Counted from the first letter of the stretch, positions 1 through 8,736 are shown. The stretch: DNA of 32,458 nt from Rhodoferax sp. (GCF_014859475.1 NZ_JACUUE010000011.1:1-32458), one strand, 5' to 3'. Notes: a model not told the origin generated them from the letters alone. Translations and numbers: made by a program.

Positions 1-111
1 GCCCTGCGCCGCGACGGCACCATCCGCGACACCGTGATGTACAGCATGACGTACGGTGAATGGCCAGAAGCCCGGGCGCAGTTGCTGTACCTGCTGAGCA
101 AGCCGCGTTGA
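1..111 (+). CDS. C-terminal fragment of a GNAT-family (RimJ/RimL-like) N-acetyltransferase, truncated by the window start
   Basis: Open in frame 1 to TGA at 109-111; translation ALRRDGTIRDTVMYSMTYGEWPEARAQLLYLLSKPR resembles GNAT C-termini (RDTVMYS...EWP). Confidence 0.6.
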   Translation, partial: ALRRDGTIRDTVMYSMTYGEWPEARAQLLYLLSKPR

Positions 112-147
112 CCGACATCCGCGTTTTGTGCACAGAAATTAATCACC

Positions 148-164
148 ATATACAATTTGTATAT
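148..164. promoter_or_regulatory. Candidate VapB/VapBC operator: 17-bp palindrome ATATACAA-T-TTGTATAT overlapping a likely -10 region
   Basis: Perfect 8+1+8 palindrome read directly, 20 bp upstream of the antitoxin ATG at 185. Confidence 0.6.
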
Positions 165-184
165 TGCAATTCCAGGAGCACACC

Positions 185-469
185 ATGACCACCACCGCCG
201 CCGTTTTCATGTCGGGCAACAGCCAGGCCGTGCGCTTGCCCAAAGAATTTCAATTGCACTCCAAGCGCGTTCTGATTGAACGCAGGGGCGACGAGATCAT
301 CTTGCGGGAAAAAAAGGCCACGGTGCGGGATATTCTGAAAGGTCTGCCGCCATTGAGCATTGATGGGGCCCAAGCATGGGCCGGGGTTGAAGCCCAAATG
401 ACGGACGCCGCACCCCAAGAGCGCGACTGGAGCACCCTGCTGGGGTCTGACGTGAACCCGACCAAATGA
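185..469 (+). CDS. vapB: VapB-type antitoxin (AbrB/MazE-like N-terminal domain)
   Basis: MTTTAAVFMSGNSQAVRLPKEFQLHSKRVLIERRGDEIILRE is the typical SpoVT/AbrB-fold antitoxin pattern; start at 185 preceded by AGGAG; ATGA overlap with the next gene. Confidence 0.85.
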   Translation: MTTTAAVFMSGNSQAVRLPKEFQLHSKRVLIERRGDEIILREKKATVRDILKGLPPLSIDGAQAWAGVEAQMTDAAPQERDWSTLLGSDVNPTK

Positions 470-873
470 AATTCCTGCTCGACACCAACATCGTCAGTTA
501 CTTTCTGCGCGACGCGTCGGCGACCTTGAGCCAACGCATTCTGGACAGTAGCCCCGACACCCTGGCCATTTCCATCATCAGCGCGGGTGAGTTGCGTTAT
601 GGCCTGAGCAAGCTCCCGCCTTCGCGGCGCGCCACAGACTTGGCACAGCGCCTCAACGCCGTGCTCACCGCCATTGCCGTCTTGCCATTGCCTGCCGATG
701 CCGGACCGCACTATGGTCACACCCGGGCGCAACTGGAGTCCCTAGGCACGCCCATTGGCAACAACGACCTATGGATTGCGGCCCATGCCCTGGCCATGGA
801 TATGACGCTGATCACCAACAACGTCGGTGAATTCGAGCGTGTGCCCGGGCTGCGGGTCGAAAACTGGCTCTGA
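466..873 (+). CDS. vapC: VapC-type PIN-domain ribonuclease toxin
   Basis: N-terminal MKFLLDTNIVSYFLRD and later acidic positions (SAGELRYG; NNDLWIAAHAL) are typical of VapC PIN domains. Confidence 0.9.
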   Translation: MKFLLDTNIVSYFLRDASATLSQRILDSSPDTLAISIISAGELRYGLSKLPPSRRATDLAQRLNAVLTAIAVLPLPADAGPHYGHTRAQLESLGTPIGNNDLWIAAHALAMDMTLITNNVGEFERVPGLRVENWL

Positions 874-891
874 GCCCCTTGCACCAAGACC

Positions 892-2106
892 ATGCTGATC
901 GACTTTTTTTACACCCTGCGCGCTGCGAAACTGCCGGTCTCGGTCAAGGAATTTTTGACCCTGCTGGAAGCGCTGAAGCTCGGCGTGGTGGGGCCCAAAA
1001 CCGCGCCATCCGACGACGCATCTGCCGAGCCCAGTGGCTACAAAATTGACGACTTTTATTATCTGAGCCGCGCCACGCTGGTCAAGGACGAAAAGCATTA
1101 CGACAAGTTCGACCGCGCCTTTGCCGCCTATTTCAAGGGCATCGAGCTGGTGACTGATTTCACCAAGGATGTACCGCTGGACTGGCTGCGCCAGACCCTG
1201 GAGCAACACCTGAGCCCCGAAGAAAAAGCCGCCATCGAGAAGATGGGTTGGGATGAGCTGATGGAAACTCTAAGGAAGCGCCTGGAAGAGCAAAAAGAGC
1301 GCCACGAAGGCGGCTCCAAATGGATTGGCACCGGCGGCACCAGCCCGTTTGGCAACAGTGGCTACAACCCGCAAGGCATCCGCATCGGGGGTGCCAGCAA
1401 GAACAAGAGCGCCGTCAAGGTGTGGGAACAGCGCGCCTACAAGGACTACGACGACACCCAGGAACTGGGCACGCGCAACATCAAGGTTGCGCTGCGGCGA
1501 CTGCGCAAGTTCGCCCGCGAGGGCCATGTTGAAGAGCTGGACTTGCCTGACACCATCCGCGCCACCGCCGCCAACGCGGGCTGGCTCGACATCAAAATGG
1601 TGCCCGAGCGCCACAACAACGTCAAAGTACTGCTGCTGATGGACGTGGGCGGCACCATGGACGAGCACATTGCCCGGGTCGAAGAGATGTTTTCCGCGGC
1701 CAAGTCGGAGTTCAAGCACCTGGAGTTTTATTACTTTCACAACTGCGTCTATGACTTCATGTGGAAGAACAACCGGCGCCGTTATGCCGAAAAATTTGCC
1801 ACCTGGGACATCATCCGCAAGTACAACAAGGACTACAAGCTGATCTTCATTGGCGATGCCACCATGAGCCCCTACGAGATTTTGCAACCCGGCGGCAGTG
1901 TCGAGTACAACAACGAAGAGCCCGGCGTGGAATGGCTGGGGCGACTCACCAGCGCTTTCCCGCGCTTTGCCTGGATCAACCCCGAGCCGCAAGGGGTTTG
2001 GCAATACCGCCAGAGCATCAGCCTGGTACAGCAACTCATGAGCCAACGCATGTTTCCGCTCACGCTCAAGGGGCTGGAAGACACCATGCGGCTGCTGAGC
2101 AAATGA
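892..2106 (+). CDS. VWA domain-containing CoxE-like protein
   Basis: 404 aa; VWA core VKVLLLMDVGGTMDEHIARVEEMFSAAKSEFKHLEFYYFHNCVYD and FIGDATMSPYEI, as in CoxE/YehP-type VWA proteins. Confidence 0.8.
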   Translation: MLIDFFYTLRAAKLPVSVKEFLTLLEALKLGVVGPKTAPSDDASAEPSGYKIDDFYYLSRATLVKDEKHYDKFDRAFAAYFKGIELVTDFTKDVPLDWLRQTLEQHLSPEEKAAIEKMGWDELMETLRKRLEEQKERHEGGSKWIGTGGTSPFGNSGYNPQGIRIGGASKNKSAVKVWEQRAYKDYDDTQELGTRNIKVALRRLRKFAREGHVEELDLPDTIRATAANAGWLDIKMVPERHNNVKVLLLMDVGGTMDEHIARVEEMFSAAKSEFKHLEFYYFHNCVYDFMWKNNRRRYAEKFATWDIIRKYNKDYKLIFIGDATMSPYEILQPGGSVEYNNEEPGVEWLGRLTSAFPRFAWINPEPQGVWQYRQSISLVQQLMSQRMFPLTLKGLEDTMRLLSK

Positions 2107-3926
2107 AACGTTTCTTTTTGGCGGCTCTCTTGCTCGGCAGCTTGCCCTGGGTCTTGGCCCAGGAGGCCGCCGTGCCAACATCAACGCCAACGCCGGTGCC
2201 AAGCGCGGCGCAGTCCAGTGCCGCCTTTGTGATCGACATCAATGCGCCCGATGACATCAAGGCGCTGCTGACACGCCACCTGGAGTTGCAACGTTACCGC
2301 GAACTCACCGACCTCAGCGACGACGAATTGGCGCGCCTGATGCGCCAGGCCGATGTGGATGCACGCCAACTGATCGGCACGTTGGGCTATTTTTCACCAG
2401 ACATCCATCTGGAACGCCAACCGGCCAGCGCCGACACGCCCTGGCCGGTGGTCAAAATTGTCGTCAATCCAGGCGAAGCCACACGCATCCAGCAAGTCAG
2501 CATCACGTTCACCGGCGCCATCGCCAGCGACGAGGCGGCGGCATCGCAGCGCGCGCAAATCCAGGCCAGTTGGTCGCTGCGCGAGGGCAGCCGATTCACC
2601 CAAAATGCCTGGGACAGTGCCAAACTGCAGGCGCTGCGCCAGCTCACCACCCAGCGCTACCCCACCGGGCGCATCAGCCACTCGCTGGCCGACATCGACT
2701 CTGAAACAGCGCAAGCGAAGGTGCAGATCACGCTGGATTCGGGCCACCTGTACCGTCAGGGCGATCTGGTCATCGAGGGTTTGAAGAACTACGACGCCGA
2801 ACTGGTGCAGCGCCTCGCCCGCCTGAGTCCGGGTGCGCCATACAGCCAGGCCGAACTGGTGGCTGCCCAGCAACGCCTGACCGACAGCGGCTACTTTGAC
2901 TCGGCGTTCATCACGCTCGACACCAGCGCCAGCGCCGACGCAGCCCCACTGCAAGTCAACCTGCGCGAAGCACTGCGGCAAAAGCTGGTGCTCGGCGTGG
3001 GTGCCAGCACCGACAGCGGGGCGCGGTTTTCAGCCGAGCACACCCACCACAAGGTACCCGGCATTGGCTGGCGCGCGGTGAGCAAAGTGCTGCTGCAGCG
3101 CGACGACCGCTCTATCGGCTCAGAGCTGACCTCACCACCAGACGATGACAACTGGCGTTGGGCGGTCTCGGGTTTACTGCAAGCGCAGCTGTTGGGCACG
3201 CAGGATGTCACCAGTCAGCAGTTGCGCGGCGGGCGCAACCAGCGCAACCAGCGCATCGACCGGAACATGTTTGTGCAATACGACCGCTCAGACGCCTACG
3301 ACCCGGCCAATAGTCAGTTTGATGTTGCCCAATCGCTCAGCGCCAACTACGCTTTTGCCGTGCGTTACTACAACGCGCTGCCGTTTCCGTCGGCGGGCTG
3401 GGGCTGGGGCGCGGAAGTGGGGGGCGGCACCACGCTGGGCAATCAACGCCAGGTGTATTCGCGCCTGCTGACCCGCTGGCAGGGTTTTATGCCGCTCGGT
3501 AAAACCAGCACGGGCCGCTTGTCGATGCGCGCCTCAGCCGGTGCCGTCATCGCCAAAGAGGGCATCAGCCTGCCCAGCACCCAGCTATTTTTGACTGGTG
3601 GCGACAACAGCGTGCGCGGCTATGGTCTGAATGACATCGGGGTCACGCTGGCTGATGGCAGCGTTGCGGCCGGGCGCTACCTGAGCACCGGCAGCATCGA
3701 ATGGCAACGCCCGATCCGTATCAACGGCAACCCGAGCGACTGGGAAAGCACTGTGTTTGTCGATGCTGGCGCCGTCGCCAACAGGCCCGCTGACCTCAGT
3801 GCCCAAGTGGGCGTGGGTGTCGGTGCGCGCTGGAAAAGCCCGGTGGGCCCACTGCAAATTGACCTGGCCTACGGTATCGATGCAGAGCGCTTGCGCTTGC
3901 ACCTGAACCTGGGTTTCACCTTCTGA
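2103..3926 (+). CDS. tamA: TamA-like Omp85/BamA-family outer-membrane assembly protein
   Basis: ATG at 2103 overlaps the upstream TGA; signal peptide MKRFFLAALLLGSLPWVLAQ; POTRA-like region; surface-antigen barrel with GGDNSVRGYG and C-terminal LRLHLNLGFTF; adjacent to tamB. Confidence 0.9.
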   Translation: MKRFFLAALLLGSLPWVLAQEAAVPTSTPTPVPSAAQSSAAFVIDINAPDDIKALLTRHLELQRYRELTDLSDDELARLMRQADVDARQLIGTLGYFSPDIHLERQPASADTPWPVVKIVVNPGEATRIQQVSITFTGAIASDEAAASQRAQIQASWSLREGSRFTQNAWDSAKLQALRQLTTQRYPTGRISHSLADIDSETAQAKVQITLDSGHLYRQGDLVIEGLKNYDAELVQRLARLSPGAPYSQAELVAAQQRLTDSGYFDSAFITLDTSASADAAPLQVNLREALRQKLVLGVGASTDSGARFSAEHTHHKVPGIGWRAVSKVLLQRDDRSIGSELTSPPDDDNWRWAVSGLLQAQLLGTQDVTSQQLRGGRNQRNQRIDRNMFVQYDRSDAYDPANSQFDVAQSLSANYAFAVRYYNALPFPSAGWGWGAEVGGGTTLGNQRQVYSRLLTRWQGFMPLGKTSTGRLSMRASAGAVIAKEGISLPSTQLFLTGGDNSVRGYGLNDIGVTLADGSVAAGRYLSTGSIEWQRPIRINGNPSDWESTVFVDAGAVANRPADLSAQVGVGVGARWKSPVGPLQIDLAYGIDAERLRLHLNLGFTF

Positions 3927-3929
3927 TGA

Positions 3930-6900
3930 ATGCTTGAACCAATGAACGCCCTGCGCCTGAGCCTGAAACTGCTTGCCGCCGCACTGATCGCCGTGCTGGC
4001 GCTCACGGCAGCGCTGTGGCTGTGGAGCGGCAGCGACAGTTCACTGGCCACCTTATTGACGCGGCTGCAGCGCTTTTTGCCAGCCGGGCAAACGCTGGAG
4101 GCCAAGGGCGTGCAGGGCTCGCTACGCACTGGCGGCCATATTGACTGGTTGCGCTGGCGCCAGGGTGAACTCAGCGTGGAAGCCAAGGACATCGGCGTAG
4201 CCTGGACCCTCGCCCCGCTGCTCAACAAGCGCTTGCGCTTGAGCGAACTCAGCGTTGGGTCCATGCACATCGACGACCAGCGCAGCCAAACCAGCGCGGC
4301 ACCCGCCACGCCGCCCAGCAGCTTGCGGCTACCGATCAGGGTGGATGTGCCATTCACGCTGGCCAGCATCGACTTGACCGGCGCAGTGGCACTGCAAGCC
4401 ACTGCGATCAGCGGCCACTACACCTTTGAGGACGATCTGCATCGCCTGGAAGATGGCCGGCTGCAAGTGGCATCGGGGAGCTACCAGATCGACACAGAAC
4501 TCCAGGCCGTCGCGCCGATGGCGCTGCAATTGAAACTCCACGGCGTGGTGCAAACCACCCTGGCGTCCGGCCAACAGCCGCTCACGGTCACTGCCGACGC
4601 GCTACTGGAGGGGGCGCTGGCCAGCCCGGATGCCACGCTGGCGCTCGTTGCCAGCCTGAAGCCCGACGCCGTTGCGGGTCCACCCGCACCAACCAAGCCG
4701 TCTGAAGCCATGCAAGCGGATGTGTCGGCGCAAATTGGCCCTTGGCAGGTTCAGCCACTGATGCAGGCCAATGCCCGCTGGCAGGCCCTGAATCTGGCCA
4801 CCCTGTGGCCGCAAGCACCTCAAACCCGGCTCGGCGGCGAGGCCAGCGTGGCCCCTGCAGGCCAGGGCTGGCAAGGCAAGGTCGAGCTGGCCAACGCCCT
4901 GCCCGGCCCGTGGAACCAGCAACGTCTGCCACTCGACACCTTGCAGGCCGAAGTCACCTTTGCGCAGGCCCGGTGGCAGCTGCAAGCCTTGCAGGCCAAT
5001 GGCGCTGGCGGCAGCATCACGGGCTCGGGCCAATTCAGTTCCGGCCAGTGGCAGGGCCAAGCCAGCCTGCGCAACATCAACCCGGCAGCCATTGACACGC
5101 GTCTGGCCAGCGCCGCCATGGCAGGCGAAATGTTAGCCACGCAAACGCCTCAAGGCCTGAGTTTCAACGCGAAGCTGGCAGACGCATCCAAGCAGGGCAA
5201 GGCGGGCCAATCAAGCCCAGCGCCTGACAGCCTGCAAACCCTGCCACTCCAAAGCCTGCAGGCCGAAGGCGTGTGGGCAGCACCCCGCTTGACGCTCAAG
5301 ACGCTGCGCATCGACGCGCTGGACGCCCATGTCGAAGGCCAGCTGGCCTACAACCTGGACACCCAGGCCGCCAATGGCCAGCTGACGGCAAGCTTGCCCG
5401 GCCTGCAGGGCGCAATCGACGGCCAACTGGCGCACAACAACGGCCAAGGCACGCTGGCGCTCGACCTCAGCGATGCCGCACTGGCCAGCCAGTGGCTCAA
5501 GCGCTGGCCTGCTGTGGCGTCGGCGCTGCAAGACCAACGCTTGCAAGGCAGCGCCCGGTTGGAGGCCCGCTGGCAGGGCGGCTGGCAACAGCAGGGCCGG
5601 AACCTGCGCATCGATGCCAGCTTGCGCGCGCCAGAACTTGGTTGGCGCAACAGCCAAAGCAGCCCGACCGGACAGACCAGCGTGCCCGTTGACGGGCGGC
5701 TGCGCGAGCTGCAAGTGACACTGTCCGGCACCCTGCCCGCGCTTGAATTCAGCACCCAGGGCCAGGCTGATATCGGCACCCGGCACATCGACTGGCAGGC
5801 ACAGGCCAACGGCGGACTGCGCGAGATCGGCCATTGGCAAGGCAGCTTGAGCCAGTTCCAACTCAGCGCCAAGGACATCCTGCGCCCCGGCCAATGGTCG
5901 CTGCAAACCGGCACAGCGAATCAGCAATCCATCACACTGGATTGGCGCGCCAGCCAAGCCGGTAACTCACTGACCGTGTCGGCAGGCAGCGCCCGCCTGC
6001 TGGGCCCACAGCCTGGCGAGGCCAGCCTGAGCTGGGAGCCCGTCGCGTGGAGCCAGCAGCTCGTCAAAACGCAAAACGCAACGCAAGCCAAGGCCCAATG
6101 GCAAAGCCGGGGTCAGATCATCAACCTGCCACTGGCCTGGCTGGATGCCGTCAGCAGCAAAACGCTGGCCGATCTGGGTCTGAGCAGCGACCTGATCCTG
6201 AGCGGCAGTTGGGATGCCAGGCAGACCGACGCCCTGCACCTGAGCGCAATGCTCGAGCGCAGCGCGGGTGACCTGCGCGTGCACGCGGCCGACGGCCTTC
6301 AGCAAGACTTGCCGGCCGAGATGCGCGAGGCCCGGCTGGAGGTCAATCTGGACGATGGCTACCTGTCAAGCAGTCTGCGCTGGGACAGCGCGCGCGCGGG
6401 CAAGGCGCTGGCGGCCTTCAGCACCCAACTCCAGCCGCAAGCGCAAGGCTGGACACTGGCCAAAAATGTGCCAATTGGCGGCAGCCTGCAGATTCAGCTA
6501 CCGCCGGTCGATGCCTGGTCGGCGCTGGCACCGCCCGGCTGGCGTCTGCGCGGCACCATGGATGCCAACATCAGCCTAAGTGGCACGCTGGACCTGCCCG
6601 AATGGTCGGGCCGCCTGCAGGCGCGCGACCTGGCGTTGCGCTCGGTGGTGGATGGCATCGACTTCAGCCAGGGCACGCTGAACGCCAAACTGCACGGACA
6701 GCAGATCGACATTGAAAATTTCACCCTGCAAGGCGCCTCCGCTTCAAAGGGCGGCACCGGTGGCCAGTTGGTCATGAACGGATCGATCTTCTGGCTGCCT
6801 GGCAACACCGAAACCGATTTTTTGTCGCACCTGTCGATGGCTTTCGAGGTGCAAGCCAAAGCCCTGCGCCTGAGCAGCCGCTCCGACCTGCGCGTGGTGG

Positions 6901-7820
6901 TATCGGGCAAGGTTTCCGCGCTGCTGAAGGATTCGCGCCTGAGTTTGCGTGGCGCGCTTGCCGCCGACCAGGCCTTGATCACGCTGCCCGATGACAGCGC
7001 GCCGCAGCTGGGCGATGACGTGATCGTGCGGGGCTTGCCGACCACGATGACCACGCAGCCACAGCCTGTGTCGGCTACAAAACCCGGCACAGCCAGTTCG
7101 TCCCGCCTGGTTTCGGACGTGCTGGTCACGCTCGATCTGGGTCAGGACTTTCATCTGCGCGGTCGCGGTCTTGACACGCGCCTGGCGGGCCAGCTGTCGC
7201 TGCACGCCATCGACAACGGGCCCCCCAATCTGACCGGCACCGTACGCACTGTGCGCGGCACCTTCCGCGCGTATGGCCAGCGCCTGGACATCGAGCACGG
7301 CGAGCTGCGCTTTGTCGGCGCGTTCGACAACCCGCTGCTCAACATTCTGGCGATTCGCCCCAAGCTCGCCCAGCGCGTCGGGGTGCAGGTGAGCGGCACA
7401 GCGCTGTCGCCGGTCATCCGGCTCTATGCCGAACCCGAATTGCCGGAGGCCGAAAAGCTGGCCTGGCTGGTGCTGGGCCGCTCGGCCAGTGGCAGCGGTG
7501 GCGAGGCCGCCTTGCTGCAGCAAGCAGCGCTGGCGCTGCTCGGTGGCCAGGGCAAGGGGCCGAGCACGAGTTTGATGGAGAGCCTGGGCCTCGATGAGTT
7601 GAGCCTGAACAGCAATGAGGGTGACGGCGGCGCCGCAGGTGCCACGGTCACCTTGGGCAAACGGCTCAGCAACGACTTTTACGTGGCTTATGAAAGCGGC
7701 CTGGCCGGCACCATGGGTGTCTTCACCATCTTTTACGACTTGTCCAGAAACCTCACCTTGCGCGCCCGCACCGGCGAGCAAAGCGCGGTGGATTTAATCT
7801 GGACAAGGCGCTACGACTAA
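3930..7820 (+). CDS. tamB: Translocation and assembly module protein TamB (large AsmA/DUF490-like); start may be 3942
   Basis: 1296 aa, N-terminal membrane anchor, C-terminal region LDIEHGELRFVGAFDNPLLNILAIRPKLAQRVGVQVSGTALSPVIRLYAEPELPEAEKLAWLVLGR characteristic of TamB; adjacent to tamA. Confidence 0.93.
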   Translation: MLEPMNALRLSLKLLAAALIAVLALTAALWLWSGSDSSLATLLTRLQRFLPAGQTLEAKGVQGSLRTGGHIDWLRWRQGELSVEAKDIGVAWTLAPLLNKRLRLSELSVGSMHIDDQRSQTSAAPATPPSSLRLPIRVDVPFTLASIDLTGAVALQATAISGHYTFEDDLHRLEDGRLQVASGSYQIDTELQAVAPMALQLKLHGVVQTTLASGQQPLTVTADALLEGALASPDATLALVASLKPDAVAGPPAPTKPSEAMQADVSAQIGPWQVQPLMQANARWQALNLATLWPQAPQTRLGGEASVAPAGQGWQGKVELANALPGPWNQQRLPLDTLQAEVTFAQARWQLQALQANGAGGSITGSGQFSSGQWQGQASLRNINPAAIDTRLASAAMAGEMLATQTPQGLSFNAKLADASKQGKAGQSSPAPDSLQTLPLQSLQAEGVWAAPRLTLKTLRIDALDAHVEGQLAYNLDTQAANGQLTASLPGLQGAIDGQLAHNNGQGTLALDLSDAALASQWLKRWPAVASALQDQRLQGSARLEARWQGGWQQQGRNLRIDASLRAPELGWRNSQSSPTGQTSVPVDGRLRELQVTLSGTLPALEFSTQGQADIGTRHIDWQAQANGGLREIGHWQGSLSQFQLSAKDILRPGQWSLQTGTANQQSITLDWRASQAGNSLTVSAGSARLLGPQPGEASLSWEPVAWSQQLVKTQNATQAKAQWQSRGQIINLPLAWLDAVSSKTLADLGLSSDLILSGSWDARQTDALHLSAMLERSAGDLRVHAADGLQQDLPAEMREARLEVNLDDGYLSSSLRWDSARAGKALAAFSTQLQPQAQGWTLAKNVPIGGSLQIQLPPVDAWSALAPPGWRLRGTMDANISLSGTLDLPEWSGRLQARDLALRSVVDGIDFSQGTLNAKLHGQQIDIENFTLQGASASKGGTGGQLVMNGSIFWLPGNTETDFLSHLSMAFEVQAKALRLSSRSDLRVVVSGKVSALLKDSRLSLRGALAADQALITLPDDSAPQLGDDVIVRGLPTTMTTQPQPVSATKPGTASSSRLVSDVLVTLDLGQDFHLRGRGLDTRLAGQLSLHAIDNGPPNLTGTVRTVRGTFRAYGQRLDIEHGELRFVGAFDNPLLNILAIRPKLAQRVGVQVSGTALSPVIRLYAEPELPEAEKLAWLVLGRSASGSGGEAALLQQAALALLGGQGKGPSTSLMESLGLDELSLNSNEGDGGAAGATVTLGKRLSNDFYVAYESGLAGTMGVFTIFYDLSRNLTLRARTGEQSAVDLIWTRRYD

Positions 7821-7882
7821 GGGCTCGTAAAGTAATAAGTTGTGCAGTTCGTCCGGGTAATTTGTGGGTAGATTTTGACAGA

Positions 7883-8218
7883 TCATTGTGTATTTCCCCG
7901 GCTGCTCAGAAGATCCGCCCTCGTCGACAAGCCACCGCTCGCCGTTTGGAACCTTCGGCGCGCTAGCGCTTTCCAACAGCCGTTGAAATACAAAAACCGC
8001 GCTGCGCAGGCGGCCTGGTTCATGGTGCTGTAGGAGAGGTGGCACTTGCTGACCATGTCCAGCAAATACGCGCTGACCTCGTCTTTGCCCAGCAGTGCCG
8101 GGCTGCGCTGGTAGTGGCGCGCCAAGCGCGCGATGGCCTCGACGTAGCTTTCTTGTGTGCGGGCCGCAAATCCGCGCGTGACCATGGCATCGATCATGCG
8201 TTGGCGTAAGGGGGTCAT
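7883..8218 (-). pseudogene. Truncated tyrosine recombinase/integrase (N-terminal SAM-like core-binding domain only)
   Basis: MTPLRQRMIDAMVTRGFAARTQESYVEAIARLARHYQRSPALLGKDEVSAYLLDM...STMNQAACAARFLYF matches the N-terminal domain of integrases often found with IS91-like elements; no catalytic RHRH-Y domain follows. Confidence 0.75.
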
Positions 8219-8227
8219 GACAAATCT

Positions 8228-8262
8228 CCTTCAGAACCGGGGAACATTCCCCAGCCTGAAGG
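8228..8262. repeat. Imperfect long palindrome CCTTCAG-aacc-GGGGAA-ca-TTCCCC-agc-CTGAAGG
   Basis: Two nested perfect stems (7 bp and 6 bp) immediately upstream of the integrase remnant start. Confidence 0.7.
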
Positions 8263-8305
8263 CTTGCCCTTGCCGAGCGTTTGCGCAAGTCGTGCGCCAA
8301 CAAAA

Positions 8306-8340
8306 ACGCGGTGGCAGCCTGCGCGGACCAACCACCGCGT
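8306..8340. repeat. 9-bp perfect inverted repeat ACGCGGTGG ... CCACCGCGT (17-nt spacer)
   Basis: Read directly; lies just upstream of the rpsP -10 candidate. Confidence 0.7.
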
Positions 8341-8359
8341 CAGCGGTTTAGTTCAACGA

Positions 8360-8365
8360 TATAAT
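8360..8365 (+). promoter_or_regulatory. Candidate -10 element (TATAAT) of the rpsP operon promoter
   Basis: Consensus TATAAT 110 bp upstream of the rpsP ATG; no good -35 seen. Confidence 0.5.
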
Positions 8366-8375
8366 GTGCGGCTGT

Positions 8376-8457
8376 CTGGCGTGTCGCATAACCGGGTGGT
8401 TATGTCGCGTGTCTCAAACGCCAGGTTAAATGCCAATTTTCGTGGAAGTCATTCCAC
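8376..8457 (+). promoter_or_regulatory. Candidate structured 5' leader of rpsP (three stems)
   Basis: Outer stem CTGGCGT (8376-8382)/ACGCCAG (8418-8424); inner stem CATAACC (8387-8393)/GGTTATG (8398-8404); third hairpin GTGGAA-gtca-TTCCAC (8442-8457) just before the Shine-Dalgarno. Confidence 0.5.
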
Positions 8458-8475
8458 TTCCCCAAAGGATACATC

Positions 8476-8727
8476 ATGGTCGTCATTCGACTCGCCCGTG
8501 GCGGTGCAAAAGCTCGCCCGTTTTTCAATATTGTGGTGGCCGACAAACGCACCCGTCGCGATGGCCGCTTTATCGAGCGCCTTGGTTTTTATAACCCGAT
8601 CGCCACTGCCAACGAAGAAAGCATCCGCATCGCCCAGGACCGCTTGACCTACTGGCGCAGCGTGGGTGCGCAAGCATCGCCCACCGTTGAACGCCTGATC
8701 AAGCAAGCTGCCGCCAAAGCAGCCTGA
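8476..8727 (+). CDS. rpsP: 30S ribosomal protein S16
   Basis: [41 protein letters not shown]. Confidence 0.98.
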   Translation: MVVIRLARGGAKARPFFNIVVADKRTRRDGRFIERLGFYNPIATANEESIRIAQDRLTYWRSVGAQASPTVERLIKQAAAKAA

Positions 8728-8736
8728 TTGTTGCTG

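Noticed and set aside
1270-2202. 310-aa minus-strand ORF antisense to the VWA gene
   Set aside because: Shadow ORF; the plus-strand VWA protein is convincing
6744-7781. 345-aa minus-strand ORF antisense to tamB
   Set aside because: Shadow ORF of tamB; low-complexity Gln/Ala/Gly-rich translation
7794-8303. 169-aa alternative-frame minus-strand ORF over the integrase remnant
   Set aside because: Different frame from the recognisable integrase domain. The tail (NGERWLVDEGG...) could be residual coding sequence, but I could not assign it
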